DNA from: Macquaria australasica
Lineage: Eukaryota > Chordata > Actinopteri > Centrarchiformes > Percichthyidae
NCBI GenBank assembly: GCA_005408345.1
Contig: SEMN01000056.1
Coordinates: forward strand, 496,001 to 560,000
Direction of reading: 5' to 3'
DNA length: 64,000 nucleotides
In this document: in pieces, positions 50,401 through 59,100 of the stretch
Numbering within the stretch: position 1 is the first letter of the stretch
Layout of the letters: each line of letters opens with the position of its first letter
Position numbers and translations under genes: made by a program
The notes under the pieces: model-generated
Seen by the model: only the letters and a program-made list of their open reading frames with translations
Database searches by the model: none
What the model was told of the DNA's origin: nothing

Positions 50401-52436
50401 CATTTGGCTTTCTCTCTTTACAGGGAAAAAAAGGTCTGTGCCGGGCCCCCCTGGTCCCCCAGGTCCCCCAGGCCCACAAGGGCCACCGGGCATCCCTGGA
50501 ATCCCCGGTATTCCCGGAAGCAACGCTGTGGGGCCTGCAGGACCCCCTGGACCCCCCGGGCCACAGGGACCTCCGGGCACTCAAGGTCCAGCAGGTATAA
50601 AACTTAAAATAGAAATGACACGATAGCACGCTGAGATAGCCAAGACTCAAGCCAGAGGACTGGAAAACACCCACGGGTTGAGAGATTTGTTCTTAGATTA
50701 CAGTATTTTCCCGCATGTAGACACGTTCCCACACTAGAAGAGGGCTCAAGCTGTCAAAATCAATGAACTCATTGCGTTCACAGTGAGAGTTTCTGATTCC
50801 GGATGTCAAACATAGTGTGGGATAGCAGTGATCCATCTTGAAACTATGTCAGTGTTTGTTTTGTTTTAATCATCATCTCTTCATTGTTTCTCAGCAGTGT
50901 TGAAGGCCAGAAAGTTATCGCGTCTCTCTCTTATTGTTGCAGGGGTTCCAGATAAGACGAAAACAAAGGAATTCCAGGTAGAGTGTGTCGCCGATTGAAA
51001 TTTAATTTTCTCCCATGCAAAATCCCTGATGAAAGAGCTGTTCTCTTGTTTTACTGCTTATCCAGATTAGTCACCAGAGATCTTTGTTTTTCAGCCTGAA
51101 GTGGTTCATTTGCAAGGGCAAGAGACAACCATCCAAGTGAGAGAAGGTGGGTTTTCTGTCTATTCTCAGTTGTAGTTACACCGCTGTGTTTGACACAAAA
51201 CAATAAACATGCTTAATTCCTGTCAATGTCCCTTGTGAAAGACCCAGATCTGCAACTGTTGTACTATACACATCCCTGCTAAACCACAGATTTACTCCAG
51301 AATAAATATAAACACTGTGAATTGTCAACATCTACACTAGAGATTCAACATGCCAGATTTAGTTATTTGTTAAGATATTCTTTTCTGTTTTTGGTAAGTT
51401 TATAGAAAGTTAACGCAATATGATTTATGACTAAATGTTGCTACTATTATTTCCTGTAAGATTATAGTAACCCTAAAGTAATCCTACAGCTAATATAGGA
51501 TTAGTATACAGTTATAGGCTTATAGTCAGACCCGTGTTAACGCAAGTCAAGAGCAGAAGCCTTGCATGCTAGCAGATCCAGGTTATCCTGCATTATCATT
51601 CTAAAAGGAGTGTAAGCATCATTAGCAGGTTTATATATTCTGTCAGTACTGAGCTCTGGTTATAGTTAAACACTGCTGATAGCTGTTTATGTTGACTGTT
51701 TGCCTCTTGTTTGTTTGTTTGTTTGTGACATGTTTAGATCTGTCTGAAGGCATCCTTAGGAACTGGAAGATGGTGTTCATCCATCACCGTGTGTTTAAAA
51801 TGCACCCTCGCTCTGGAGAGCTAGAGGTGCTGTTGGATGGCGTCTACTTCATATATAGTCAGGTAGAAGTGAGTACGGTCCTTGACGTAACTCTTATAAT
51901 TTACAGTTCAAAGTCAAAAGAACTGGCAGTTGTTCTGTAGTTAAGCTTTAAAACCTGCTTGCCTTGCTTATCCATAAATGTTTGAGTTATATTATAAGAC
52001 ATATTTCTTTTCCCTCTCCCTGTGGCTAAATGTGAACATCTATAACTCAAGCCCTTGTTGGCTACTCTGATATTCCAGCTGTTTCAGCTTTAAATAAGCT
52101 CTTAAATATCATGTGGACTTGTTTTGAGTACCCCTCTCAGTCTTCTGTGAATTTTATGTCTCCCCTCTCCACTAGGTGTACTACCTCAACTTCACCGACA
52201 TTGCCAGCTATGAGGTGATGGTGGACTCCAACCCGCTCCTCCGCTGCACCTGCAGCATCGAGACGGGCCAGCGCAAGTTCAACACCTGCTACACGGCTGG
52301 GGTGAGCCTGCTCCGCGCCGGCCAGAGGATCTCCATACGCATAGTGTATGAGGACACACTCATCAGTATGACCAACCACACCACCTTCCTGGGAAGTGTC
52401 AGACTTGGAGAGGCTCCATCTGCTGGACAGAACTGA
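41052..52436 (+). CDS. eda: Ectodysplasin A, complete coding region in eight exons (370 residues)
   Basis: Eda is the trimeric type II transmembrane TNF ligand for EDAR (isoform A1) and XEDAR (isoform A2), acting through NF-kB in development of teeth, scales and other skin appendages. Exons are 41052-41375, 47990-48089, 50046-50084, 50424-50594, 50943-50977, 51095-51146, 51738-51868 and 52176-52436. They sum to 1113 bases with all junction phases agreeing. In order: short cytoplasmic tail, membrane helix at about residues 34-56, stalk with furin site RSKR (130-133), basic linker, interrupted collagen repeat (about 162-212), and TNF homology domain to SVRLGEAPSAGQN. Human EDA is 391 residues; the stalk and collagen run are a little shorter here. 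The start codon is the first in-frame ATG that gives a tail and anchor of family type. It is upstream of a BAFF-like ligand and garp, as in stickleback. Confidence 0.95.
41408..41433. repeat. (AT)n microsatellite just inside eda intron 1
   Basis: About 13 TA units start roughly 32 bp after the exon 1 donor, preceded by a T run. Read-through translation yields an Ile/Tyr stretch. Confidence 0.9.
46646..46834 (+). other. Exon-like open block of unknown nature inside eda intron 1
   Basis: A pyrimidine tract and TTTCAG precede 46646, and a strong donor GTAAGC follows 46834. The 189 bp between are open in one frame (63 codons, phase 1 at both ends) and read ALLENHTKRQWEFTLL, then GEGDFSPPGFNNYVYL, then TDGNTEYVILYPTGIG. 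The composition looks protein-like. It cannot be spliced in frame between eda exons 1 and 2, which meet in phase 0. It may be chance, a relic exon or part of another transcript. Confidence 0.25.
47990..48089 (+). CDS. eda: eda exon 2: stalk with furin cleavage site
   Basis: It reads EKLLHRNSDFHATEDNRG, then ITQRSKRSPGKQPET. The RSKR furin-type site corresponds to the RRVRRNKR region of human EDA, where shedding mutations cause hypohidrotic ectodermal dysplasia. The exon must end at 48089 in phase 1 to keep the collagen frame, which makes its donor GC (CAG then GCATGT) rather than GT. Confidence 0.82.
49206..49281. repeat. (TG)n-rich microsatellite in eda intron 2
   Basis: Imperfect TG run with CTG and CG interruptions. 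Both strands give false open frames rich in Cys/Val or Thr/His. Confidence 0.9.
49501..49692. repeat. 11-bp tandem repeat followed by CA-rich microsatellite
   Basis: Four perfect copies of ACACAGAGCGC at 49501-49544 run into (CA)n at 49545-49560, then diverged CA/CG repeats to about 49692. It is in eda intron 2. Confidence 0.9.
50046..50084 (+). CDS. eda: eda exon 3: basic linker
   Basis: 39 bp, phase 1 at both ends, acceptor TTTCTTACAG and donor GTAATA. It encodes SAGKERRKEKKK, matching the lysine-rich KNKKKGKK linker of mammalian EDA before the collagen domain. Confidence 0.88.
50424..50594 (+). CDS. eda: eda exon 4: collagen-like domain
   Basis: It begins GKKRSV and then carries eight Gly-X-Y triplets, a GSNAV interruption and seven more triplets ending GTQGPAG. 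Human EDA has the same plan with a GTTVM interruption and two extra triplets at the start. The repeat trimerises and bundles ligand trimers. The opposite strand gives false Gly/Pro-rich frames. Confidence 0.95.
50943..50977 (+). CDS. eda: eda exon 5 (35 bp micro-exon)
   Basis: It encodes VPDKTKTKEFQ after the shared glycine, going from phase 1 to phase 0. I recall the equivalent human exon also being 35 bp. Confidence 0.88.
51095..51146 (+). CDS. eda: eda exon 6: start of the TNF homology domain
   Basis: 52 bp. It reads PEVVHLQGQETTIQVRE, matching human PAVVHLQGQGSAIQV. It ends in phase 1 with donor GTGGGT. Confidence 0.92.
51738..51868 (+). CDS. eda: eda exon 7: TNF domain, with the A1/A2 tandem donor
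   Basis: It encodes the stretch through FKMHPRSGELEVLLDG and VYFIYSQVE. The donor GTGAGT at 51869 gives the longer A1 form. A second donor, GTAGAA at 51863, removes Val283 and Glu284 and gives the A2 form. In mammals this two-residue difference switches receptor from EDAR to XEDAR. Confidence 0.93.
52176..52436 (+). CDS. eda: eda exon 8: end of the TNF domain
   Basis: It starts VYYLNFTDIASYEVMVD. It has cysteines around RCTCSIETG and NTCYTAG, sequons NFT and NHT, and ends TTFLGSVRLGEAPSAGQN then TGA at 52434-52436. Confidence 0.95.
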   Translation: MYYLNFTDIASYEVMVDSNPLLRCTCSIETGQRKFNTCYTAGVSLLRAGQRISIRIVYEDTLISMTNHTTFLGSVRLGEAPSAGQN

Positions 52437-53260
52437 TAATTACACAACACAGCAGCCCTCTGCTGAAATGAAAAGTTGCTCACAATCAGTAGCAAGCAAC
52501 TTCTAGCCCAAGTCTTGCACCTGTTTAGAGGAAACTTATTAAAGTTGAGGAAGGCCCTGGGTGACTTTTGTTCACTTTCACAGCTGTGTATTAAAAAGGA
52601 CAATAAAGACTGCTATGCTCCCCCTCACATTGATTCTGTGCAAAGAGATCAGCCTTGATGAGCCAAATGTCCTCATCAAACAAAGTTTCTATTTATAGTC
52701 ACCATTTTGTGTCAACACAGACAGCATCTCTCTTTATAACAAGGAAGGACACTGTGCTGACATATACTTAATATTTACATATTTTTAAGTGCTGTTGAAT
52801 GATAATCTTGTATCTCCAAAAACACCAGCTATTCAAAATGTTTTATTTGCAGTTTGTATACTTGGCCTTTTTAATTAATTTAATTATATTAACAGTTATA
52901 AGTGGTTTAACAAGGGGTTTAAAGCTCCATATGCCCCTGGGTTATAAAAATGACTAAGATCATATAAATGTTCAAAGCAAGTATAAAGGTATCTATGCAA
53001 AGCTGAGAAAAATCCATTAAAACTGGAGTTATAAGGTATTCACAGAGCAACAGCACTATATATTTTGCGCACATTTGCACTACAGCATCCCTGCAGAATA
53101 TCAGTGATATGTTTTGTTACAGTGCTATTGTTTAGTTACCGTATGAATGAATCCATGTGGAAAAATGATAGTTGTTTATACGTCTCTGTACATATTGTAT
53201 ATAAAATGGGATATACTTTTGTAAATGGAGTTGATTGATGGATTAAAATGTTTCATTTTC
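52437..53260 (+). other. eda: eda 3' UTR
   Basis: Non-coding sequence with AATAAA at 52602-52607 and ATTAAA at 53242-53247 as candidate poly(A) signals, allowing a short and a long UTR. The spacer after it, to 53629, holds the promoter of the next gene, where I see no distinct motif. Confidence 0.55.
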
Positions 53261-53629
53261 TGTCTAAACTCATTTGTCTGTCTTTTGTGCTTGTGCAGCG
53301 GGTGTTATTGATTTAAAAGGTTAAAACTGCTTTCATATTGGACTCTGCTGGCACGAGCATTGACAAGAACAAATGATGTTCTTTGAGTGAGGTCTTTGTC
53401 TTTAATAAAATGTGTCTTACTTTGACTACAAGTTTCACAATACACTGCGAATATGGCTGTAATCTTCATGCAGTCTAAATGAGTTCCATCTTGAGAGGCA
53501 GAGAAAACATAGTTCCTCATTTAGAAACAAATTTTGAAACTGAACATTTAGGTTTCCGGGGTTAACTGATGTGTGACCTCACCCATTTGAGTAACTCGAG
53601 GACATCCAGTCTGTCTCACTAGTCTCACA

Positions 53630-53815
53630 ATGCTGTACAATGCTTTATTATCGCTAACAGCATTCATGTTTTGTCTTAGTCTTTTCCTGCTGCACAGAGC
53701 CAGTGTTTTAGAAAATGATTTTCGCAAACTCCAAGGGGACATAATTCTACAATTCAATCAGCCACGTTCTGAGGGAGTCAATGGGAAAATGGCCAAGATG
53801 TCTAAAACAAGGGAG
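53630..53815 (+). CDS. tnfsf13b: tnfsf13b-like exon 1: membrane anchor and stalk
   Basis: 62 codons ending in phase 0 at GTATGT. ALLSLTAFMFCLSLFLL is the anchor. It is followed by an acidic/basic stalk (VLENDFRKLQGDIILQF). Confidence 0.8.
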
Positions 53816-55229
53816 GTATGTCACTGATTATGCTGGATGGAGTCATCTTGGACAATGTACTACTGAGATTTATGCCATTAGTGAGTATTCAGATAGCGCT
53901 ACAATAATACATTTTCTCTTAATGCTTTGTTTTCTCTTAGGACATAGAGCCAAGTACTTTGCAAAAAGCTCAGAGTTTTCTGAAGATATCTAGGAGAGTA
54001 AAACGGGAACAGGGCAGCTGCAGAGGTAGAACTGAGAACTGAAAATGTGTCCATTTGTTACGGTCTAATCTGGCAGTGAGACCATAAACCGTATATGCTT
54101 AGTTAATAAAATTAAAGTATTATGTATATTTCCCCCTCTTACCAGCTCCATCATTCCTGCAGTTAACAGCTAACACTAACAAACAGCCAGACATACGAGG
54201 TAAAACTATATTCATGTCTTTGGCTTCAGCATCGCACCGTATGCCATTATTTTGAATAAGTGTATCTTGCCTTCTCCCACAGGAAATATAACAGTGATCC
54301 CTTGGACTGTTTCTGCGCAGCAAGGAACTGCAGTTTCACAAAAGGAAAACAGAATTGTTGTCCAAGAAGATGGTTATTACTTGGTGTTTGGACAAGTATT
54401 GTGTCACTGTAACTCAAGCATAACTAAGTTGATATTACATCTGATTTGTTCCATCTATTCCGCTAATGTTCTGCTTAATTCACAGGTTTTGTTCAAAACC
54501 CCGAGCACAGTTATGGGTCATACCATTCGAAGTTGGGGTTCCACTAATGCAGGAACGACATTGACAGAGCTCTTGCGTTGCCTGCAAGAGATGCCTGATG
54601 CAACTCCTGCCAACACATGCTACACTGCAGGTCAGTGAGGCACCAGCACAGTGTGGCCGCTTAATGAAATAATTCAACTTTTTGAGAAATAAGCTTATTC
54701 GCTTCCTTGTCAAGAGTTACATGAAAAGGTTGTGCCACTCTTATGTTTGCACAGTAAATATAAAGCACCAGCCAGCAGATGGTTAGCTTAGCACACTAAC
54801 TAGCCTGGCTCTGTCCAAAGACCAAAGCATAAACTGTTTCTTGACAGGGAGTAGGGACTTCCTGGAGTCTCATCGTCACCCTGATGTTGCCCGACTGCTT
54901 CTGAACTGAAATGTCGAACTATTCCTTTAACTTTTTAACACCAAATGAGGGAATATATTTTGTACGAATGGTGTTCATCCCTCCAGAGACTTGTACATTT
55001 TATGCCAAGGAGCACTGAAGCCTTACCAGGAGATATTATGTCTGTTTTTTCTTTAATTTGTCACCCATCTTGTATCTCCTCTGACGCCTTCTTCTATGTA
55101 TCCTCTGTCACAGGCATAGTGCAGCTGCATCAGGACGACGAGCTAGAATTGGTGATACCGTACAGGCCCCAAGCCCTCATCTCTATGGACGCAGACTCAA
55201 CCTTTTTTGGTGTCATACAGCTAAACTGA
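53630..55229 (+). CDS. tnfsf13b: BAFF/APRIL-group TNF ligand, complete coding region in six exons (232 residues)
   Basis: A type II membrane cytokine of the BAFF/APRIL group, whose mammalian members bind BAFF-R, TACI and BCMA on B cells. Exons are 53630-53815, 53941-54025, 54146-54199, 54283-54395, 54486-54630 and 55114-55229. All phases agree and the sum is 699 bases. It has a very short cytoplasmic tail, a membrane helix at about residues 6-22, a furin site RRVKR (80-84) and a TNF domain from about 92. Family hallmarks are GYYLVFGQ, MGHTIRSW, LLRCLQEMPDATPANTCYTAG with the cysteine pair 178 and 191, and STFFGVIQLN at the end. An in-frame stop lies upstream of the start. The loop after MGH is shorter than in BAFF and longer than in APRIL, so it may be the fish-specific BAFF- and APRIL-like paralogue (BALM). 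The symbol follows the stickleback naming of this locus. Confidence 0.88.
53941..54025 (+). CDS. tnfsf13b: tnfsf13b-like exon 2: furin site
   Basis: It reads DIEPSTLQKAQSFLKIS, then RRVKREQGSCR. RRVKR fits R-X-K/R-R and would release the soluble ligand. Acceptor TTTTCTCTTAG, donor GTAGAA. Confidence 0.85.
54146..54199 (+). CDS. tnfsf13b: tnfsf13b-like exon 3: first TNF strand
   Basis: 54 bp encoding PSFLQLTANTNKQPDIR, equivalent to the CLQLIADSETPTIQ region of human BAFF. Confidence 0.85.
54283..54395 (+). CDS. tnfsf13b: tnfsf13b-like exon 4: TNF domain
   Basis: It encodes NITVIPWTVSAQQGTAVSQ, then KENRIVVQEDGYYLVFGQ, parallel to BAFF VPWLLSFKRGSALEEKENKI and GYFFIYGQ. It ends in phase 0. 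Confidence 0.92.
54486..54630 (+). CDS. tnfsf13b: tnfsf13b-like exon 5: TNF domain with disulphide
   Basis: It encodes VLFKTPSTVMGHTIRSWG, then STNAGTTLTELLRCLQEM and PDATPANTCYTA. The two cysteines are 13 residues apart, as in human BAFF. Confidence 0.93.
54661..54930. mobile_element. Family A miniature element (copy 3) in tnfsf13b-like intron 5
   Basis: AATTCAACTTTTTGAGAAAT at the left, GGTTAGCTTAGCACACTAAC in the middle and GAAATGTCGAACTATTCC at the right match the element at 11.4 kb. It accounts for more than half of this intron, the only long one in the gene. Confidence 0.75.
55114..55229 (+). CDS. tnfsf13b: tnfsf13b-like exon 6: end of the TNF domain
   Basis: It encodes IVQLHQDDELELVIPYRP, then QALISMDADSTFFGVIQLN and TGA. 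Human BAFF has IAKLEEGDELQLAIPREN and DVTFFGALKLL here. Confidence 0.94.
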
Positions 55230-55880
55230 AACACTGACGGTATGAAGATGATAACTATGCAGCTCATTGTTGCAGGATGTAGGAAACTGACACTGAGCTG
55301 TGTGAGGGGACGCTGATAAAGGGCCGAGTGACAGCAGCAGGAAAACTGTTGGGACTACATAATGAACTTTTTAAATGAACTGCCCATCTGGTCTGTCTTT
55401 TTTTTTTTTTTTTGAAGACGACTACTCATTTAGCTGTAAACCATTCAAGTGTATCTTTCAGGTAGTCCACCTGGGCCTCTCCCCTAACATTGTTTATGTG
55501 TGCTACCACCTCCTGTCATCACCTCCTCTCATCTATTTTAGCGTGTCTCTTTATACCTTGCTGGGGGCTTTCCTCCAGCTCCACCTCCGCGCTGTCTGTT
55601 TATTTGTTCCTCTCGTCTATTTTAGAGTGGTTTCCGTTTTCCTAAGACTGTCAGGAACAAACAAAGGTGTAAATTTATATCGCTCGTTAGGTGTTTTCCT
55701 GGTTGACACGAACTCCTCAACACTGTAAATACTTTAATATATCATGATAGAATGAAAGTTGTTATAAATGGGATAATATGCCTTTGTACAAATGAAGTCT
55801 CAACTGGTATTTCTGTTCATAGCTAATTTTGAATGTATGCATCTGTATAATTGGTTACATTAAACATAAATATGACCATA
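55230..55880 (+). other. tnfsf13b: tnfsf13b-like 3' UTR
   Basis: Non-coding, with a T run at about 55399-55413 and a candidate ATTAAA signal at 55859-55864. The 117-codon open frame at 55375 is read-through of UTR. Confidence 0.5.
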
Positions 55881-56137
55881 TTTGTCTAAAACCCTGTTTT
55901 TATCCAAATCAAAAGGTCCTCTGAAGTTTTTTAATAGACAGTGATATATCAGCGGCCAAGCCTTTATTGTCTAAATATAGTATCCACAATGCCTATCTGG
56001 TGTCCACAGCTGTTTTCTCTCTCCCCCCTTTTTTTTTCATGAAGCATGGCTATAAGAGAGGGTGTGAGTGTGTATATGAGACTCTGACAACAGTAGTGGT
56101 ACGGTTTAACAGCAGCAGAGGCAGCAGCAGAGGGAGA

Positions 56138-56227
56138 ATGGTCAGACATATGTTCTCCCATCTCCTACTACTCTGGTCACTCAGCCATGACTTCTATATA
56201 ACTGGACTGACATATCATGAGCCAAAG
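56138..56227 (+). CDS. lrrc32: lrrc32 exon 1: signal peptide
   Basis: 30 codons ending YHEPK at donor GTAGGC, phase 0. It is the in-frame ATG just before the hydrophobic run. The next in-frame ATG is four codons later. Confidence 0.75.
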
Positions 56228-58280
56228 GTAGGCTCAAGATGAGTAACCTAAATGCTTATTGAAAAGTGTCGTATCATTGCAATCTTTTAAAACTTTATAT
56301 TGCACATTTAGTGGTTTTGAGATGTTAAAACTGCTAAGGTTGTTTGACTTTGGTTTCCATGGCTCTCTCTTTGATTGTGATTAATGTTCCTTTCATTTCA
56401 AGGAGCAGTCCTGGAACAACCAGAATCTCTATTCTGTCCCTCTGGATTTGGATGTAAGGCTTCGAAGACTAGACCTGTCCAATAACTTCATCAGACAGTT
56501 GCACACACTTGCTTTGCCATACTTGGAGCAGCTGGACCTGAGCTCCAACCAGCTGGATCTCATCTCTGAAGGGGCTTTTGAAAACCTGGCTCGACTTGAA
56601 GAGTTGAATTTGTCCAGAAATGCTCTGAACAACAACCTTGGCAGTAACAGCAAAGCCCTCCAATCCATCAGTAGACTGAAGAGTTTGGACATATCGATGA
56701 ACGGTTTGAGGGATGATGCAGTGGAACTGTACCTCCGAAACAAATCTTCTCTTGATCAACTTAAGATGACTGGTAATGCTTTAACAAGACTTTCACACAA
56801 CTTGTTCAAAGAGAGTAAAGGTTTGAGGTCCATTACTATTGATGACAATCTGATATCAGTGATAGAACAGGGGACATTTGAACCATTGAGCCAATTAGAG
56901 ATGCTAAACTTGGCCAAAAATAACCTTGCATATATCTGTGACTTTAAATTGCATCAAGTTAAATATCTGAATCTCAGTAGAAATTCAGTCGAGTTCTTTG
57001 TTACGCGTGAGGATGACCAGCTGTACAGGCTTGAAATTCTTGATCTGAGTCACAACAAACTCCTTTATTTTCCAATTGTTCCAAAAATGAACCGTTTGAA
57101 GCATCTTTATTTGCAGAATAATATGGTTGGTGCCTTAAATTCAGAGGCTACAATGGTGTCCGAGGCCAATGCTCTTTATAGTGAGATTATAAGCGAGAGA
57201 ACAGTTAGAAAAAATAACCTACACTCAAACTGGAGGCTGATGCCACTGACTCATATTGACCTGAGCTATAACCACTTCAAGTCTTTCCCACTTGAAACTT
57301 TGAGCCTTCTCTCATCGTTAGAAACTCTGAATTTCAGTTACAACTGCCTGCAAAACATCATCTGGAATATTAGAAATGATAATGAATCAGGATACCGTCG
57401 GCAGCTTTTCTTTCCCTCCTTAAAGTACCTCGACCTGCAAAGCAATGACCTTGCATATATTTCCCCGCTGTTTCTCAATGCGCTCACACAAATAGAAACA
57501 TTAAACCTACGAGACAATTCTGTGCAACCTTGTGCCCCGATGGACCATTTGCAAAGCTCTCAATCAACACAGGAAATGAATCTCAACACATCCTGTGTTG
57601 TGTTTGGGCAGTTAAAGACTCTTAAACACCTCAATCTTAAAGAAAACAACATAAAAATGCTTCACCCAAACACATTTCAAAAAACCTCTTTGGTTTCTCT
57701 GAACCTTGCAGGAAATTCACATATGGTAATGCAAGTGGGTGCATTAGAGGGTGTGCAAAAGACTCTTCAGGCCTTGATTGCCAGTGAAATAAACATGACC
57801 AGCTCTAATCTATCTTTACCCTGCATGCCAGCGTTAACTCAGCTGAACATATCTAACAACCATCTAGATATGATACCCAGCAGTTTGAGCTGCTCTCCTC
57901 TGAGAGAAATTGACATAAGAAACAATCGTTTTGTGTCTTTAAACCATTCTTTGATTCTTGCTTTATCTGTACACCTTAATCGTATGTATATTAGTGGAAA
58001 TTATTTTAACTGTTGTGACAGTAAGTGGCTGACAATCCTCCATGAGCTGGAGATAAACCTGCCTGATATCAGTGACGCTGCATGCTTCACAGGCGACAGA
58101 AACATTGTGCTGACAGGGTATCTGAAAAACCCTTCAGTGTATTGTTTATTTCATACAAAAGCACAGGAAATTCACTTTGGACAAATGATCATTATTGTTT
58201 TATTTGTAACTGTAATATTAACTGTGCTCATCATATTTACCAGGAAAGTGTGTTGCACACAGGGATCATTTATAGTGTGA
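56138..58280 (+). CDS. lrrc32: GARP (LRRC32)-type leucine-rich repeat membrane protein, two exons (655 residues)
   Basis: In mammals GARP anchors latent TGF-beta on regulatory T cells and other cells and helps its activation. Exons 56138-56227 and 56403-58280 join in phase 0. The first encodes a signal peptide (residues about 1-20, MVRHMFSHLLLLWSLS). The second holds an unbroken array of about twenty leucine-rich repeats split by a non-repeat insert (about residues 240-275). A C-terminal cap follows (NCCDSKWL with downstream cysteines), then a membrane helix at about 624-643 and a 12-residue tail. Human LRRC32 is 662 residues, and stretches such as LNLSRNSVEFF align well. Its position after eda and the BAFF-like gene matches stickleback garp. 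The cysteine-flanked N-terminal cap of mammals is not visible. A longer start at 56039 is in frame but would bury the signal peptide. LRRC33 is the main alternative. Confidence 0.88.
56403..58280 (+). CDS. lrrc32: lrrc32 exon 2: leucine-rich repeats, membrane helix, tail
   Basis: A single long exon after acceptor TTCATTTCAAG. The reading frame is open for 625 codons with repeat units of the LxxLxLxxNxL type throughout, and stops at TGA 58278-58280. Confidence 0.95.
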   Translation, partial: EQSWNNQNLYSVPLDLDVRLRRLDLSNNFIRQLHTLALPYLEQLDLSSNQLDLISEGAFENLARLEELNLSRNALNNNLGSNSKALQSISRLKSLDISMNGLRDDAVELYLRNKSSLDQLKMTGNALTRLSHNLFKESKGLRSITIDDNLISVIEQGTFEPLSQLEMLNLAKNNLAYICDFKLHQVKYLNLSRNSVEFFVTREDDQLYRLEILDLSHNKLLYFPIVPKMNRLKHLYLQNNMVGALNSEATMVSEANALYSEIISERTVRKNNLHSNWRLMPLTHIDLSYNHFKSFPLETLSLLSSLETLNFSYNCLQNIIWNIRNDNESGYRRQLFFPSLKYLDLQSNDLAYISPLFLNALTQIETLNLRDNSVQPCAPMDHLQSSQSTQEMNLNTSCVVFGQLKTLKHLNLKENNIKMLHPNTFQKTSLVSLNLAGNSHMVMQVGALEGVQKTLQALIASEINMTSSNLSLPCMPALTQLNISNNHLDMIPSSLSCSPLREIDIRNNRFVSLNHSLILALSVHLNRMYISGNYFNCCDSKWLTILHELEINLPDISDAACFTGDRNIVLTGYLKNPSVYCLFHTKAQEIHFGQMIIIVLFVTVILTVLIIFTRKVCCTQGSFIV

Positions 58281-59100
58281 AATCCAAAATCTATTGTCAT
58301 TGGTTTATTTTGTACATTGTTCTATCTATGCATATGGGTTACATACAGTAAGCAAACCAAATACATTCAGCTGGAGAGTAATACAGTAACTGAAGCATAC
58401 TTCCTGTGAGTTTCATTTTGCATGACTCATTTTACTATAAACAGAAGTGGGGCTTAATGGCTGCTTAGACTGTAAAAACTAACATACTTTTAATTAATAA
58501 AATGCAGTAAATTCTTTGTCATCTGACACGTGATTCTATTCTCATCTCCATTCAGGCTTTCGTTTATGACTCCCCTGCACATTATTAGCCTGTAAGACAT
58601 GCATCACGCTGTGTGACCTGTGCAGCCAAAATGTTGTGATTGAAATTGGCTTTATCGATTCCCAAGCTGTTTGGTTACGCCGCGTGCCAAATTTACTAAT
58701 CAGGTGGAGAATTTTTGCCCATTCTTCATTGTGAAATGTTTGTTTGCAACTAAAATTTTAACCTTGGCTCAATTTTTTATGACGTCTGTGAGGTCTTGCA
58801 CAACATTCCCAGAATCTGGACTGAACTCCTGAACAATTCAACACAACGCCAATAAGAGAACTTGTACGAGTTTCTGTATAAACATATATATTCTACATAA
58901 AAAGAGCATTTTTGACAGTGTATATATATGTATATATACAAGGTCCATTTATATAATATATGTCACTATCTGCATCTGTTTGTGTTTTGTAATGTATAAT
59001 TTATGTGGCTCTGACTCTGGGAGACTGTTATCAAATAGGTAAATGTGGCAACTGTTATGCTGTACATAATAAACACGCTGTACCTAATAACCAGAATATG
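58281..59100 (+). other. lrrc32: lrrc32 3' UTR
   Basis: Non-coding. AATAAA at 58496-58501 and 59068-59073 are candidate poly(A) signals. A short TA-rich tract lies at about 58920-58940. Confidence 0.5.

Noticed and set aside
50282..50674. Gly/Pro-rich minus-strand frames
   Set aside because: They are antisense shadows of the eda collagen exon.
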